Positions 54,208-62,871 of a DNA stretch of 64,000 nucleotides are shown one piece after another. How positions within the stretch are numbered: the stretch's first letter is position 1; every line of letters begins with the position of its first letter. This stretch comes from Zobellia uliginosa (GTDB taxonomy: Bacteria > Bacteroidota > Bacteroidia > Flavobacteriales > Flavobacteriaceae). Made by a program: the position numbers and the translations under genes. The stretch is taken from NCBI RefSeq assembly GCF_018860745.1, contig NZ_JAHKPY010000001.1, positions 62,001 to 126,000 on the forward strand. The letters are read 5' to 3'. The notes under the pieces are model-generated. The model was not told where the DNA came from, did no database searches, and saw only the letters and a list, made by a program, of their open reading frames with translations.

Positions 54208-55251
54208 TTGGAAAATAATAAAAGTTTAGATTCAAAAGGTATTTCTGAAATTCAGAAAAAAAGGAAAAAATCGGTTGATCCTTCTCAATTAGTGAAAGCA
54301 CTAATCAATGGAGACAAAACCGCTCTTGGCAGAGCTATTACCCTTGTTGAGAGTAATAATAAAAATCATCTCAAAGAGGCTAATGCGGTTGTTACCCAAT
54401 GTCTTCAACAAAAAACAAAAAGTATTCGTATAGGTATTACGGGTGTTCCGGGTGTAGGTAAAAGCACTTTTATTGAAACGTTTGGTCAACTGTTAACCTC
54501 TCTGGGAAACAAAGTTGCCGTACTTACCGTAGACCCTACAAGTAGTCAGAGTAAAGGAAGTATTCTGGGAGACAAGACCCGGATGGAAGTCTTGGCAAAG
54601 GACCCCAACGCTTTTATACGCCCCTCACCTTCCGGCCTTTCATTAGGTGGGGTTACTCGCAAAACCAGAGAAAGTATTATTTTATGTGAGGCAGCAGGTT
54701 TTACGATTATTCTGGTAGAAACTGTTGGAGTGGGACAAAATGAAACAACGGTACATGCCATGGTAGACTTTTTTCTGCTCTTAAAATTAGCTGGTGCAGG
54801 AGATGAACTTCAAGGTATTAAAAGGGGTATTATAGAAATGGCTGACGGCATTGTCATTAATAAGGCAGATGGCGATAACCTTACACAAGCTAAAATTGCA
54901 AAAACCGAATTTGAACGTGCTCTGCAGTTGTATCCGCCTAAAGGAAATGGTTGGAGACCAAAAGTTACCTATTGCTCTTCTATTGAAAACTCCGGTATAA
55001 AAGAGATTTGGGATATTATCTCTGACTATATTTCTACGAGCAAAGCAACAGGGTATTTTGAGGAAAAGCGAAGACAGCAAAATAAAAACTGGCTATATGA
55101 AGCTATTGAAGATCAACTTAAAGCAGACTTCTTTAAAGATTCTAAAATAACAAAGGAAATAGACGGCTACCTAAATCAAGTTGTTTCCAAAAAAATATCT
55201 CCGTTTTACGCAGCAGACCAATTGATAACGATTTTTAAAACTAGCTCTTAA
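54208..55251 (+). CDS. meaB: Methylmalonyl-CoA mutase-associated GTPase MeaB
   Basis: This 347-residue G3E-family GTPase has Walker A GVPGVGKST, the Mg site TVDPTSSQSKGSILGDKTRM, DxxG-like ETVGVGQNE and the NKxD motif NKADGD. MeaB protects and reloads the AdoCbl-dependent methylmalonyl-CoA mutase. The start is TTG (54208), as no earlier in-frame ATG exists before the GTPase core. The mutase is not in the window. Together with the adenosyltransferase at 34000, it indicates a working AdoCbl pathway. Confidence 0.92.
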   Translation: MENNKSLDSKGISEIQKKRKKSVDPSQLVKALINGDKTALGRAITLVESNNKNHLKEANAVVTQCLQQKTKSIRIGITGVPGVGKSTFIETFGQLLTSLGNKVAVLTVDPTSSQSKGSILGDKTRMEVLAKDPNAFIRPSPSGLSLGGVTRKTRESIILCEAAGFTIILVETVGVGQNETTVHAMVDFFLLLKLAGAGDELQGIKRGIIEMADGIVINKADGDNLTQAKIAKTEFERALQLYPPKGNGWRPKVTYCSSIENSGIKEIWDIISDYISTSKATGYFEEKRRQQNKNWLYEAIEDQLKADFFKDSKITKEIDGYLNQVVSKKISPFYAADQLITIFKTSS

Positions 55252-55291
55252 TTAATTAGCTTAATTTGCAGGCTAAACGTCTTTTATTCTG

Positions 55292-56254
55292 ATGGATTTA
55301 GTTACCACATCCCTATTGTCTATTGTTATTCCGGTTTTTAACGAATCTGAAAATGTTGTTCTGCTTACCAATAATATTCACGAAAGTCTTACCGGCTATA
55401 ACTACCAAATTATCTACGTAGATGATTTTTCTTTTGATGGGACTAGAAAGGTAATTAAAAACATGAAAGATGGTAAAGTCCATCTCATCAGTCTAAAACG
55501 GAATTACGGTCAGAGTCTGGCATTAGCGGCGGGCATTGATTATGCAGAAGGTGATTACATTATTACCATGGACGGTGATATGCAGAACGACCCTAGCGAT
55601 ATTCCAAAGATGCTAAAATACATAGTGAATGAAAAGTACGATGTTGTTACCGGTATTCGCGCTGATAGAAAAGATTCGTTCGTAAAAAAAATACCTTCTA
55701 AAATAGCAAATGCTTTAATACGCCGTACAGCTAAATTGGATATAAAAGATAATGGCTGCGCCTTAAAAATTTTCACTGCAGAAACAGCCAAAGAGTTAAA
55801 CCTATACGGAGAAATGCACCGGTTCATTACTTTATTAGCCCATTTTGAGGGTGCACGTATCAAACAGATTCCCGTAAAACATCATGCAAGGCATGCCGGC
55901 TCTTCTAAATACGGTCTAGAACGTATATTTAAGGTGGTGGCAGATATTATGTTGCTTTTATTCATTAGAAAATATTTTCAAAGGCCTATTCACTTTTTCG
56001 GGATTTTTGGCTTCGTTCTGATTTTAATAGGTATAGGTATAAATATTCATCTATTAATAGTGAAATTTGGCCTTGGAGAGGATATAGGTTCTAGGCCGTT
56101 GTTAACCTTTGGTATGATGTTTATCCTAGCCGGCATTCAGCTTTTCACAATAGGTATAGTAATGGAGCTTCTGATTCGCACTTACTACGAATCTCAAAAT
56201 AAGCGTCCTTATAAAATAAAGAATGTTACTATTGGTAATCGAGTAAAATCTTAG
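55292..56254 (+). CDS. GT2 glycosyltransferase, polyprenyl-phosphate sugar synthase type
   Basis: This 320-residue protein is a DPM1/GtrB/ArnC-like GT-A enzyme: SIVIPVFNESENV, DDFSFDGT, DGDMQNDPSDIP (metal-binding Asp pair), and a C-terminal amphipathic helix with two transmembrane segments (about 233-295). Such enzymes load a sugar onto undecaprenyl phosphate for use by a GT-C transferase. A GT-C enzyme of the ArnT type lies convergent at 56286, suggesting that the two work in one glycan-modification route. Confidence 0.88.
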   Translation: MDLVTTSLLSIVIPVFNESENVVLLTNNIHESLTGYNYQIIYVDDFSFDGTRKVIKNMKDGKVHLISLKRNYGQSLALAAGIDYAEGDYIITMDGDMQNDPSDIPKMLKYIVNEKYDVVTGIRADRKDSFVKKIPSKIANALIRRTAKLDIKDNGCALKIFTAETAKELNLYGEMHRFITLLAHFEGARIKQIPVKHHARHAGSSKYGLERIFKVVADIMLLLFIRKYFQRPIHFFGIFGFVLILIGIGINIHLLIVKFGLGEDIGSRPLLTFGMMFILAGIQLFTIGIVMELLIRTYYESQNKRPYKIKNVTIGNRVKS

Positions 56255-56285
56255 CTTTTCTTTTTAAGAATATCTATTCCCTATA

Positions 56286-57941
56286 TCAACGAAGGTGGAT
56301 TAAATGCATTTTTTTTAATGTCCGTTTTCGTGTAGACGGGTTCAAAAAGTCCTTGCTCAGCATGGAAACCTGATAGTCATTTACCGTAAACTGCTGGTCC
56401 CAATCAAGTCCGGCATCTTGCACTCTTTTTAAATCTATGTCATTAGCATATAGCCATACGTTCCTTCTTTTTTCCATAGTTTTTAAGGAAGTGTGTTGAA
56501 CAGGGTAGCGATTATAAAAATCCAATGCCCATGTATTAAAGTCTGATACACGATATATCTTATCCACAGGTATATTCTCATCAGAAACTACCTCAGCCAT
56601 ACTAGATCCAGCTTGGTAGCTAAGAAGTTCAGGATAAAAATGCAGGTTTAAAACTGAATTTAAAAGTAAAGAACTATAGACGGATAAGGTTATTATCCGT
56701 AAAAAACGAGCTTCTCTTTTTAAGCAGAAATAAATGATAACGATTAATAAGACCGTTAATAAAACAGACGCTATAAGACTCTCAAATTTAAAGACATAAA
56801 AGCATATAAATAGTGTAGCCGTAAAGACTATACTAAGCACAAAATACTGAGATCCTAAAAGTATTTTTAGCATCTTCTCTTTATCAAACCTAATTAAATC
56901 ACTTATATAAGATGCTGTAAGTACCGCAAACAAGGGGATAATGATATTTAAATAATGTGGTAGCTTAAATTGTGAAGAGCTTGCTACAGTAAAAAAGACA
57001 ATTATAGTTCCCAAAGTTAAAAACTCAAACTTAGGATTATAGCTAAATTTTAATTTGAAAAATAGTCTAACACGAGAGCCAAAAGCAAATAAACCCGGAA
57101 TTGTCCAAGGAATAAAGACCCACAAAAAGGTATGAAAAAAGAAAAAATAGTCTTTTGAAGTTTGTCCCATGGTACCTCCGGTACGTTCCAAACTTTGTTC
57201 CCAAAAGATAAACAGAATACCGCTGCGATTGGATGCTCCGCGAATAACCTTCTCAGGATGTAGATCAAACTGATGGTAATAAGCATATAACATAGGGGCT
57301 ATGGCTATTCCAAAAAATACAAGGCCCACTAAAACCTTCCAACTAAGAATACTCTTCCACTTACGCGTATAGCTCAAATGACAGATTATGGCAACACCAA
57401 TAACAAAGAGCGCAATCTGACCTTTAGTTGAAAATGCCAGACCGGCCGCCAAACCTCCAATAATTATGGAATTTAGCGTACGTTTTTCAATATAAGTCGC
57501 AAATTGCCAAATTGATAAAATAGTAAAAGCGGTAAGAACAGCATCTGTGCGAACATCAATAACAGATAGAACAATAGTCTGCGCAGTCATGAAAATAAGA
57601 GCAGCCAATTTACCGGTTTTGGTATTATAAAGTAACTTACCCAACCCATAACAACTGTAGGCCCCTAATATGGTTGCCAAAATAGCAGGTATTCTATAGG
57701 CCCATTCAAATAAACCAAAAATCTTGAATGATAAAGCTGCTAACCAAAAGTGAAGATGAGGCTTATCCAAATATTGAGCCCCGCCCTTTATGAGGTTTAC
57801 AAAGTCATTCTCTTGTACCATTCTCATTGCCATTACGGCAAACTGAGCGGAATCTGATTCAAAAAGAGTGACAAACATTCCAGCAATATAGACCAGAACA
57901 ATTAGCACTAATAAAAAACCATATCTAAGGTTCGATATCAT
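56286..57941 (-). CDS. ArnT/PMT-like GT-C glycosyltransferase
   Basis: This 551-residue protein has about 11-12 transmembrane segments and the GT39/GT83 pattern: an acidic residue pair in the first periplasmic loop (FESDSAQFAVMAMRM), YLDKPHLHFWL, and STKGQIAL. It transfers a sugar from a polyprenyl phosphate to lipid A or protein. ATG 57941 (MISNLRYGFLLV) is preferred over 58004 because it precedes the first helix and gives a 17-bp overlap with the PAP2 gene. The acceptor is unknown. Confidence 0.83.
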   Translation of the reverse strand: MISNLRYGFLLVLIVLVYIAGMFVTLFESDSAQFAVMAMRMVQENDFVNLIKGGAQYLDKPHLHFWLAALSFKIFGLFEWAYRIPAILATILGAYSCYGLGKLLYNTKTGKLAALIFMTAQTIVLSVIDVRTDAVLTAFTILSIWQFATYIEKRTLNSIIIGGLAAGLAFSTKGQIALFVIGVAIICHLSYTRKWKSILSWKVLVGLVFFGIAIAPMLYAYYHQFDLHPEKVIRGASNRSGILFIFWEQSLERTGGTMGQTSKDYFFFFHTFLWVFIPWTIPGLFAFGSRVRLFFKLKFSYNPKFEFLTLGTIIVFFTVASSSQFKLPHYLNIIIPLFAVLTASYISDLIRFDKEKMLKILLGSQYFVLSIVFTATLFICFYVFKFESLIASVLLTVLLIVIIYFCLKREARFLRIITLSVYSSLLLNSVLNLHFYPELLSYQAGSSMAEVVSDENIPVDKIYRVSDFNTWALDFYNRYPVQHTSLKTMEKRRNVWLYANDIDLKRVQDAGLDWDQQFTVNDYQVSMLSKDFLNPSTRKRTLKKMHLIHLR

Positions 57942-58506
57942 ACAGATATTTCTCGATTGCAAATATATACAACTTAGAAAACAACCAACTAAAAAACAAG
58001 CCAATTAAGGCTCCCGTTAACACATCCAATGGAAAGTGAACTCCTAAGTAGATTCTGCTATACGCAACCAAAACTGCCCAGAATATCAATATAAATCCTA
58101 TATAATTATATTTATGCCTTAGGACTAAAGTAAAGAAAAAAGCTACTGCAAAGCTATTTGCGGCATGTGCGGAAAAGTAACCGAATTTACCTCCACAAGA
58201 AGATTTGACCAACCTTACCAAACCATCCAAATCAGGGTCATGGCAAGGTCGTAAACGTTGTACGCCGTATTTAAAGAAATTACCCAACTGATCGGTAACT
58301 ACAATTAACAAACAAACGGTAATCAAAAGAACTACGGTTTTCTTTAGACCATAGGTTTTGAAAGCCAAGAACAACAAGACTGCATATAATGGTATGGCAC
58401 TAAATTTATCTGAAATGAACAACCAAAAAGCATCCCATTGCGATGTTCCCAAGTTGTTTAGAAAAAGGAAGAGTTCTTTATCGTGTTGAACAAGTTCTTG
58501 CCACAT
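57925..58506 (-). CDS. PAP2-family membrane phosphatase
   Basis: This 193-residue protein has about five hydrophobic segments and the PAP2 motifs: K-x6-RP (KYGVQRLRP), SAHAANS (in place of PSGH, with its His) and SRIYLGVHFPLDV. It could dephosphorylate undecaprenyl diphosphate or lipid A. It overlaps the ArnT-like gene by 17 bp and follows a small unknown gene by 8 bp, so it works within an envelope-modifying operon. Confidence 0.88.
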   Translation of the reverse strand: MWQELVQHDKELFLFLNNLGTSQWDAFWLFISDKFSAIPLYAVLLFLAFKTYGLKKTVVLLITVCLLIVVTDQLGNFFKYGVQRLRPCHDPDLDGLVRLVKSSCGGKFGYFSAHAANSFAVAFFFTLVLRHKYNYIGFILIFWAVLVAYSRIYLGVHFPLDVLTGALIGLFFSWLFSKLYIFAIEKYLYDIEP

Positions 58507-58514
58507 GATTTTTC

Positions 58515-58742
58515 TTATTCTTCGTATCTAGAAACTTCACGGTCATAAAACTCACCGGCCTGCTCTATTAGTCCTTCCGCTTCGGATTCTAACTCCTTTT
58601 CATCCTCAGTAGAAAAGTCCTCCAACCACTCTACCTCATCGTTTTCTAAGTTGATTATAAATCTAGGATATTCAGTATGTACAACGAAAATGGCCGTGGG
58701 ATAATCAGTATTATCTCCTAACAAAAATTTTGGGAATTCCAT
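58515..58742 (-). CDS. Small acidic protein of unknown function (75 aa)
   Basis: This 75-residue acidic protein (EWLEDFSTEDEKELESEAE) has an N-terminal beta-rich part and no signal or membrane segment. It lies 1 bp after the MATE gene and 8 bp before the PAP2 gene, so it is cotranscribed. No family is recognised. Confidence 0.7.
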   Translation of the reverse strand: MEFPKFLLGDNTDYPTAIFVVHTEYPRFIINLENDEVEWLEDFSTEDEKELESEAEGLIEQAGEFYDREVSRYEE

Positions 58743-58743
58743 C

Positions 58744-60114
58744 TTATGAATTTACTATTAGCTTTTTAGTCAAATAATTGAAGCGAATATACAACATAAC
58801 CGCCGATGCACTAAGCCCTGTAAGCAAACCTATCCATATGCCTGTGCTTTTTAGTTCTGTATGTAAACCTAAATAGTAGCTAACGGGAAAGCCTATGGCC
58901 CAGTACGCTATAAAGGTAATCAATGTTGGTATTTTTACATCTTGTAACCCACGTAGCGCGCCTAAAACTACCACTTGAACACCATCCGATATTTGAAAAA
59001 ACGCGGCAACCAATAAGAGCTGAGCGGCTAAGGCTATAACCTCCGTATTATCTGCTACGTTCATGACATCGTCCAAATCCAAATATATGGTTGGGAACCA
59101 ATATCTGCCTATCAAAAATAAGGCGGCAAAAAACACCTCCAGCAATAAGGTGAGTAAGAATATAGACAATCCAACGCGTCTTAAGTCCACAAAATTGCGC
59201 AATCCCTTTTGGTTTCCTACGCGAATCATGGCAGCAATACCTAGACCCATTCCGAACATAAAGGTCATACTACTTAAGTTCAGAGCAATCTGGTTGGCTG
59301 CTTGAGCATTTTTTCCCAAGACACCACTAAGCCAGATAGCAGCAGTAAATATGGCTACTTCAAAAAACATTTGCAATGCAGAAGGGAAGCCGAGATTTAT
59401 AATTTTATTGATTACCTTTTTCTCAATATGTTTCCAATTAAACCCTGTAACATAATTGTGAAACTTTTTTTTGCTCTTTAGGAGATACCAGATATACACA
59501 ACCATTAGGACACGAGAAACCAGTGTGCCAATAGCAGCACCAACTATACCCATCTTTGGAAAACCAAAAGAACCGAAAATTAATAAATAGTTGATAATTA
59601 TATTTACCACATTTGCCATAATGGTAGCATACATGGGGTATTTGGTTTGTGACAAGCCTTCTGAAAATTGTTTGAATGCCTGAAAAATAACCAAAGGCAC
59701 CAATGAGAAGGCTACTAAATCCAAATATGGCAATGCTAAAGTAACAACCTCTTCGGACTGCCGCATTGAATACATTAATGGTTTTGCAAGTAATATAATT
59801 CCGAACAAGATCAGACTCAGAACCGTACATAAAACCAGTCCATGTTTTAGCGCACTCTTAGCATCCCCTTTGTTTCCGGCCCCATCTGCCTCTGCTACCA
59901 AGGGAGTTATGGCTGTAGAAAAGCCAATGCCCAATGACATAGCTATAAATACAAAACTATTGCCCAAAGACACTGCAGCCAGTTCCGCCGTACCCAATTG
60001 GCCTACCATAATATTATCCGCCAGTTGCACGAAAGTGTGGCCCAACATACCTAATATTACGGGTACGGAAAGCTTTATGTTATATCTAAATTCTTTAGTG
60101 TATTGCTGAAACAA
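58744..60114 (-). CDS. MATE-family efflux transporter
   Basis: This 456-residue protein has twelve predicted transmembrane helices and two MATE domains (LADNIMVGQLGTAELAAVSLG early; the second half begins at about 235). It resembles the NorM/DinF groups that export cationic drugs using Na+ or H+. It is second in an operon after mazG (38-bp gap). The substrate is unknown. Confidence 0.93.
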   Translation of the reverse strand: MFQQYTKEFRYNIKLSVPVILGMLGHTFVQLADNIMVGQLGTAELAAVSLGNSFVFIAMSLGIGFSTAITPLVAEADGAGNKGDAKSALKHGLVLCTVLSLILFGIILLAKPLMYSMRQSEEVVTLALPYLDLVAFSLVPLVIFQAFKQFSEGLSQTKYPMYATIMANVVNIIINYLLIFGSFGFPKMGIVGAAIGTLVSRVLMVVYIWYLLKSKKKFHNYVTGFNWKHIEKKVINKIINLGFPSALQMFFEVAIFTAAIWLSGVLGKNAQAANQIALNLSSMTFMFGMGLGIAAMIRVGNQKGLRNFVDLRRVGLSIFLLTLLLEVFFAALFLIGRYWFPTIYLDLDDVMNVADNTEVIALAAQLLLVAAFFQISDGVQVVVLGALRGLQDVKIPTLITFIAYWAIGFPVSYYLGLHTELKSTGIWIGLLTGLSASAVMLYIRFNYLTKKLIVNS

Positions 60115-60152
60115 AACTGATTTATTTGATAAAGTTTAAGTTAAAACGGAGT

Positions 60153-60932
60153 TTATTTTTCTGCTAATTTGGCTTCGTCCCAAAAGACATCCATTTCCGC
60201 AAGGGTCATTTCTTTAAGTTCTTTTCCTAGTTCTTTAGCTTTGGCTTCCAAATATTGAAAACGTCCTATGAACTTCTTATTGGTTCGCTCCAAAGCATTT
60301 TCTGGACTGATATTCAAAAAACGTGCATAATTGACCATAGAGAACATAACATCTCCAAATTCAGACTCCATTTTATCTTGGTCGTTTACTTTTACTTCTT
60401 CCTGAAACTCTGCCAGCTCTTCTTGTACTTTCTCCCAAACCTGTTCCGGCTTTTCCCAATCAAAACCTACTCCTGCTACTTTTTCTTGAACACGACTAGC
60501 TTTTACCAAAGCAGGCAGACCTCTGGGTACACCTTCCAATACACTTTTCTTTCCTTCTTTAAGTTTGATGTTTTCCCAATTACGTTTCACATCTTCTTCA
60601 CTGGTCACCTTTACATCACCATAAATATGTGGATGGCGGTTGATCAGTTTGTCGCAAATTTCATTACAGACATCCGCAATATCAAAATCATTAGTTTCAC
60701 TACCTATTTTTGAGTAAAAAACAATATGAAGTAAAACATCCCCCAACTCTTTCTTTACTTCCTCCAAATCATCATCAAGAATAGCATCACCAAGTTCGTA
60801 AGTCTCTTCGATAGTAAGATGACGCAGAGTTTTCATAGTCTGTTTTTTATCCCACGGGCACTGCTCTCGCAATTCATCCATAATGGTCAACAAACGATCA
60901 AAGGCCTCTAGTTTTTGCTGTCTTGTATTCAT
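60153..60932 (-). CDS. mazG: Nucleoside triphosphate pyrophosphohydrolase MazG
   Basis: This 259-residue protein contains two MazG domains. The first shows the metal-binding E-x2-E pattern and KKELGDVLLHIVFYS; the second shows QEELAEFQEEV and ESEFGDVMFSMVNYARFL. It hydrolyses NTPs, especially non-canonical or damaged ones, to NMP and diphosphate. It heads the operon with MATE, a small acidic protein, PAP2 and ArnT-like genes, all on the reverse strand. Confidence 0.93.
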   Translation of the reverse strand: MNTRQQKLEAFDRLLTIMDELREQCPWDKKQTMKTLRHLTIEETYELGDAILDDDLEEVKKELGDVLLHIVFYSKIGSETNDFDIADVCNEICDKLINRHPHIYGDVKVTSEEDVKRNWENIKLKEGKKSVLEGVPRGLPALVKASRVQEKVAGVGFDWEKPEQVWEKVQEELAEFQEEVKVNDQDKMESEFGDVMFSMVNYARFLNISPENALERTNKKFIGRFQYLEAKAKELGKELKEMTLAEMDVFWDEAKLAEK

Positions 60933-61031
60933 ACCCTAAAATTTGCGTAAAAGTACAAAGACCCACTCTTTAACGTGTGGAAAATTTAGAGTATTTTAGA
61001 AGTCCTTACCAAGACTTAACTATACTAAGAT

Positions 61032-61871
61032 ATGATTCATTCAAACAGAAGAAATTTTTTAAAACAATCAGGTTTAGCCGCTGCCGGAAGCCTTTTATTG
61101 CCTACCATGGGTTTTGCCTTTTCGCCAAGTGAAAAATATGGAGTACAGCTCTATACCTTTCGTGATGAAATGGCCAAGGATGCCATAGGTACACTAGAGC
61201 AAATTGCTTCCATCGGTATTAAAAAAATAGAATCTGCGCGAAGCAAAGAAGGGCTCTATTACGGCCTTTCACCAAAAGAAATGAAAGAAACTTGCGACAG
61301 CTTAGATATGAAACTTTGCAGTGGCCATGTGGCTTTGGACAAAAATTTTGATGATACCATGCGCCAAGCCGTTGAATCCGGTCAAGAGTATGTTATTTGC
61401 TCTTCCCTGCCTAGTAAAGGTCAGAATATTGAGAATTACAAAAAAGTTGCAGATGCTTTTAACGAAGCTGGAAAAGCTTGTAAAAAGTTAGGGTTGAAAT
61501 TCGGTTATCACAACCACGAATACGAATTTGAATCTGATAAAGACGAAGTACTTTATGATGTTCTGATGGATAATACAGACCCAGAACTAGTTCATATGGA
61601 ATTGGATTTAGGTTGGGTGATCGTTGCAGAAAAAGACCCGTTACATTATTTTAAAAAATATCCTAATCGTTTCCCGCTGTGGCATTTGAAAGATATGAAT
61701 ATGCAGGAAAAGGTAAGTACGGAATTTGGTAAGGGCGGACTTGATATTGTCATGATGATGGAGAACAAATCAGTATCAGGCGTAAAACATATTTTTATAG
61801 AGCAAGAAGAATATGCCAGTACACCTATGGAAAGTATGAAAGAGAACATGTTATTTTTAAAAGCATTATAA
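61032..61871 (+). CDS. TIM-barrel sugar phosphate isomerase/epimerase with Tat-like signal
   Basis: This 279-residue protein begins MIHSNRRNFLKQSGLAAAGS, a twin-arginine-like signal. The remainder is an AP-endonuclease-2/xylose isomerase-type TIM barrel with metal-ligand motifs (GYHNHEYEF, MELDLGWV, HLKDM, EQEEY). It could epimerise or isomerise a sugar in the periplasm. It ends 2 bp before the SMP-30 gene, so the two form an operon. Confidence 0.88.
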   Translation: MIHSNRRNFLKQSGLAAAGSLLLPTMGFAFSPSEKYGVQLYTFRDEMAKDAIGTLEQIASIGIKKIESARSKEGLYYGLSPKEMKETCDSLDMKLCSGHVALDKNFDDTMRQAVESGQEYVICSSLPSKGQNIENYKKVADAFNEAGKACKKLGLKFGYHNHEYEFESDKDEVLYDVLMDNTDPELVHMELDLGWVIVAEKDPLHYFKKYPNRFPLWHLKDMNMQEKVSTEFGKGGLDIVMMMENKSVSGVKHIFIEQEEYASTPMESMKENMLFLKAL

Positions 61872-61873
61872 AC

Positions 61874-62788
61874 ATGAGAAATAATAGTATACCCTACCTC
61901 CTATCTACTTTGGTTTTATTAGGGCTTTGCTCTTGTAAAGCACAACAAAAGAAGGCAGAAGAGATTATTGCTGAGGATGCAGAACTGACCTTAGTTTCTG
62001 AAGAATATAAATTTACCGAAGGACCTGCCGTTGATGCAAACGGAGATATTTATTTCACGGACCAGCCCAATGATAGAATTGTAAAATGGGATGCTGCTAG
62101 CAATACCGTTACGGACTATATGAAACCTTCAGGTCGTGCAAACGGACTCTATTTTGACCATGACGGCAACCTTTTGGCGGCGGCCGATGAAAAAAATGAA
62201 CTATGGAGCATTTCTCCCGATAAAAAAGTAACCGTACTTATTGATGATTACGAAGAAAAAAAGTTAAATGGCCCAAATGACATTTGGGTTGATTTAGTGG
62301 GAGGGATTTATTTTACCGACCCGTTTTACAAAAGGTCTTGGTGGAAACATACGGAACCGGAACAAACCGCCAGAAGGGTATATTACCTTTCAAAAGGAAG
62401 CTCAACGCCAAAAATTGTAGCCGATGATAATTTTGAACAACCTAATGGTATTATAGGTTCTCCGGATGGAAAAACGCTATATGTTTCTGATAACGGAGCT
62501 AAAAAAACATATATGTATACCATCGATTCCAATGGTAATCTATCAAACAAAAAACTGTTTGCCGATATGGGTTCTGATGGTATGACCTTAGACAACCAAG
62601 GCAATGTGTATCTTACCGGAGACGGAGTTACCGTATTTAATTCCAAAGGTGAACAAATAGAACATATTGCGGTTCCCAAAAGTTGGACAGCCAATGTAAC
62701 TTTTGGCGGACCTGACCAAAACATACTTTTTATTACAGCTATGGATTCTGTTTATACATTAGCCATGAACGTGCATGGTGTAAGATAA
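61874..62788 (+). CDS. SMP-30/gluconolactonase family lipoprotein
   Basis: This 304-residue protein has a lipoprotein signal (LVLLGLCSC) and an SMP-30/LRE beta-propeller: EGPAVDANGDIYFTD (metal-binding Glu), LNGPNDIWVD (Asn ligand), and VSDNGAKKTYMY (Asp). Enzymes of this type hydrolyse sugar lactones. Together with the isomerase 2 bp upstream, it suggests periplasmic processing of an oxidised sugar. Confidence 0.88.
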   Translation: MRNNSIPYLLSTLVLLGLCSCKAQQKKAEEIIAEDAELTLVSEEYKFTEGPAVDANGDIYFTDQPNDRIVKWDAASNTVTDYMKPSGRANGLYFDHDGNLLAAADEKNELWSISPDKKVTVLIDDYEEKKLNGPNDIWVDLVGGIYFTDPFYKRSWWKHTEPEQTARRVYYLSKGSSTPKIVADDNFEQPNGIIGSPDGKTLYVSDNGAKKTYMYTIDSNGNLSNKKLFADMGSDGMTLDNQGNVYLTGDGVTVFNSKGEQIEHIAVPKSWTANVTFGGPDQNILFITAMDSVYTLAMNVHGVR

Positions 62789-62807
62789 GTTTCAAGATTT
62801 TAAAATA

Positions 62808-62846
62808 TAAAAAAGCCATTTCACAAATTTGTGAAATGGCTTTTTC
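62808..62846. terminator. Bidirectional intrinsic terminator
   Basis: A perfect 18-bp palindromic arm (AAAAAGCCATTTCACAAA and complement) flanked by A and T runs lies between the convergent SMP-30 and outer-membrane factor genes. Confidence 0.93.
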
Positions 62847-62871
62847 GGTTACACCATTTGTATTCCTAAAA

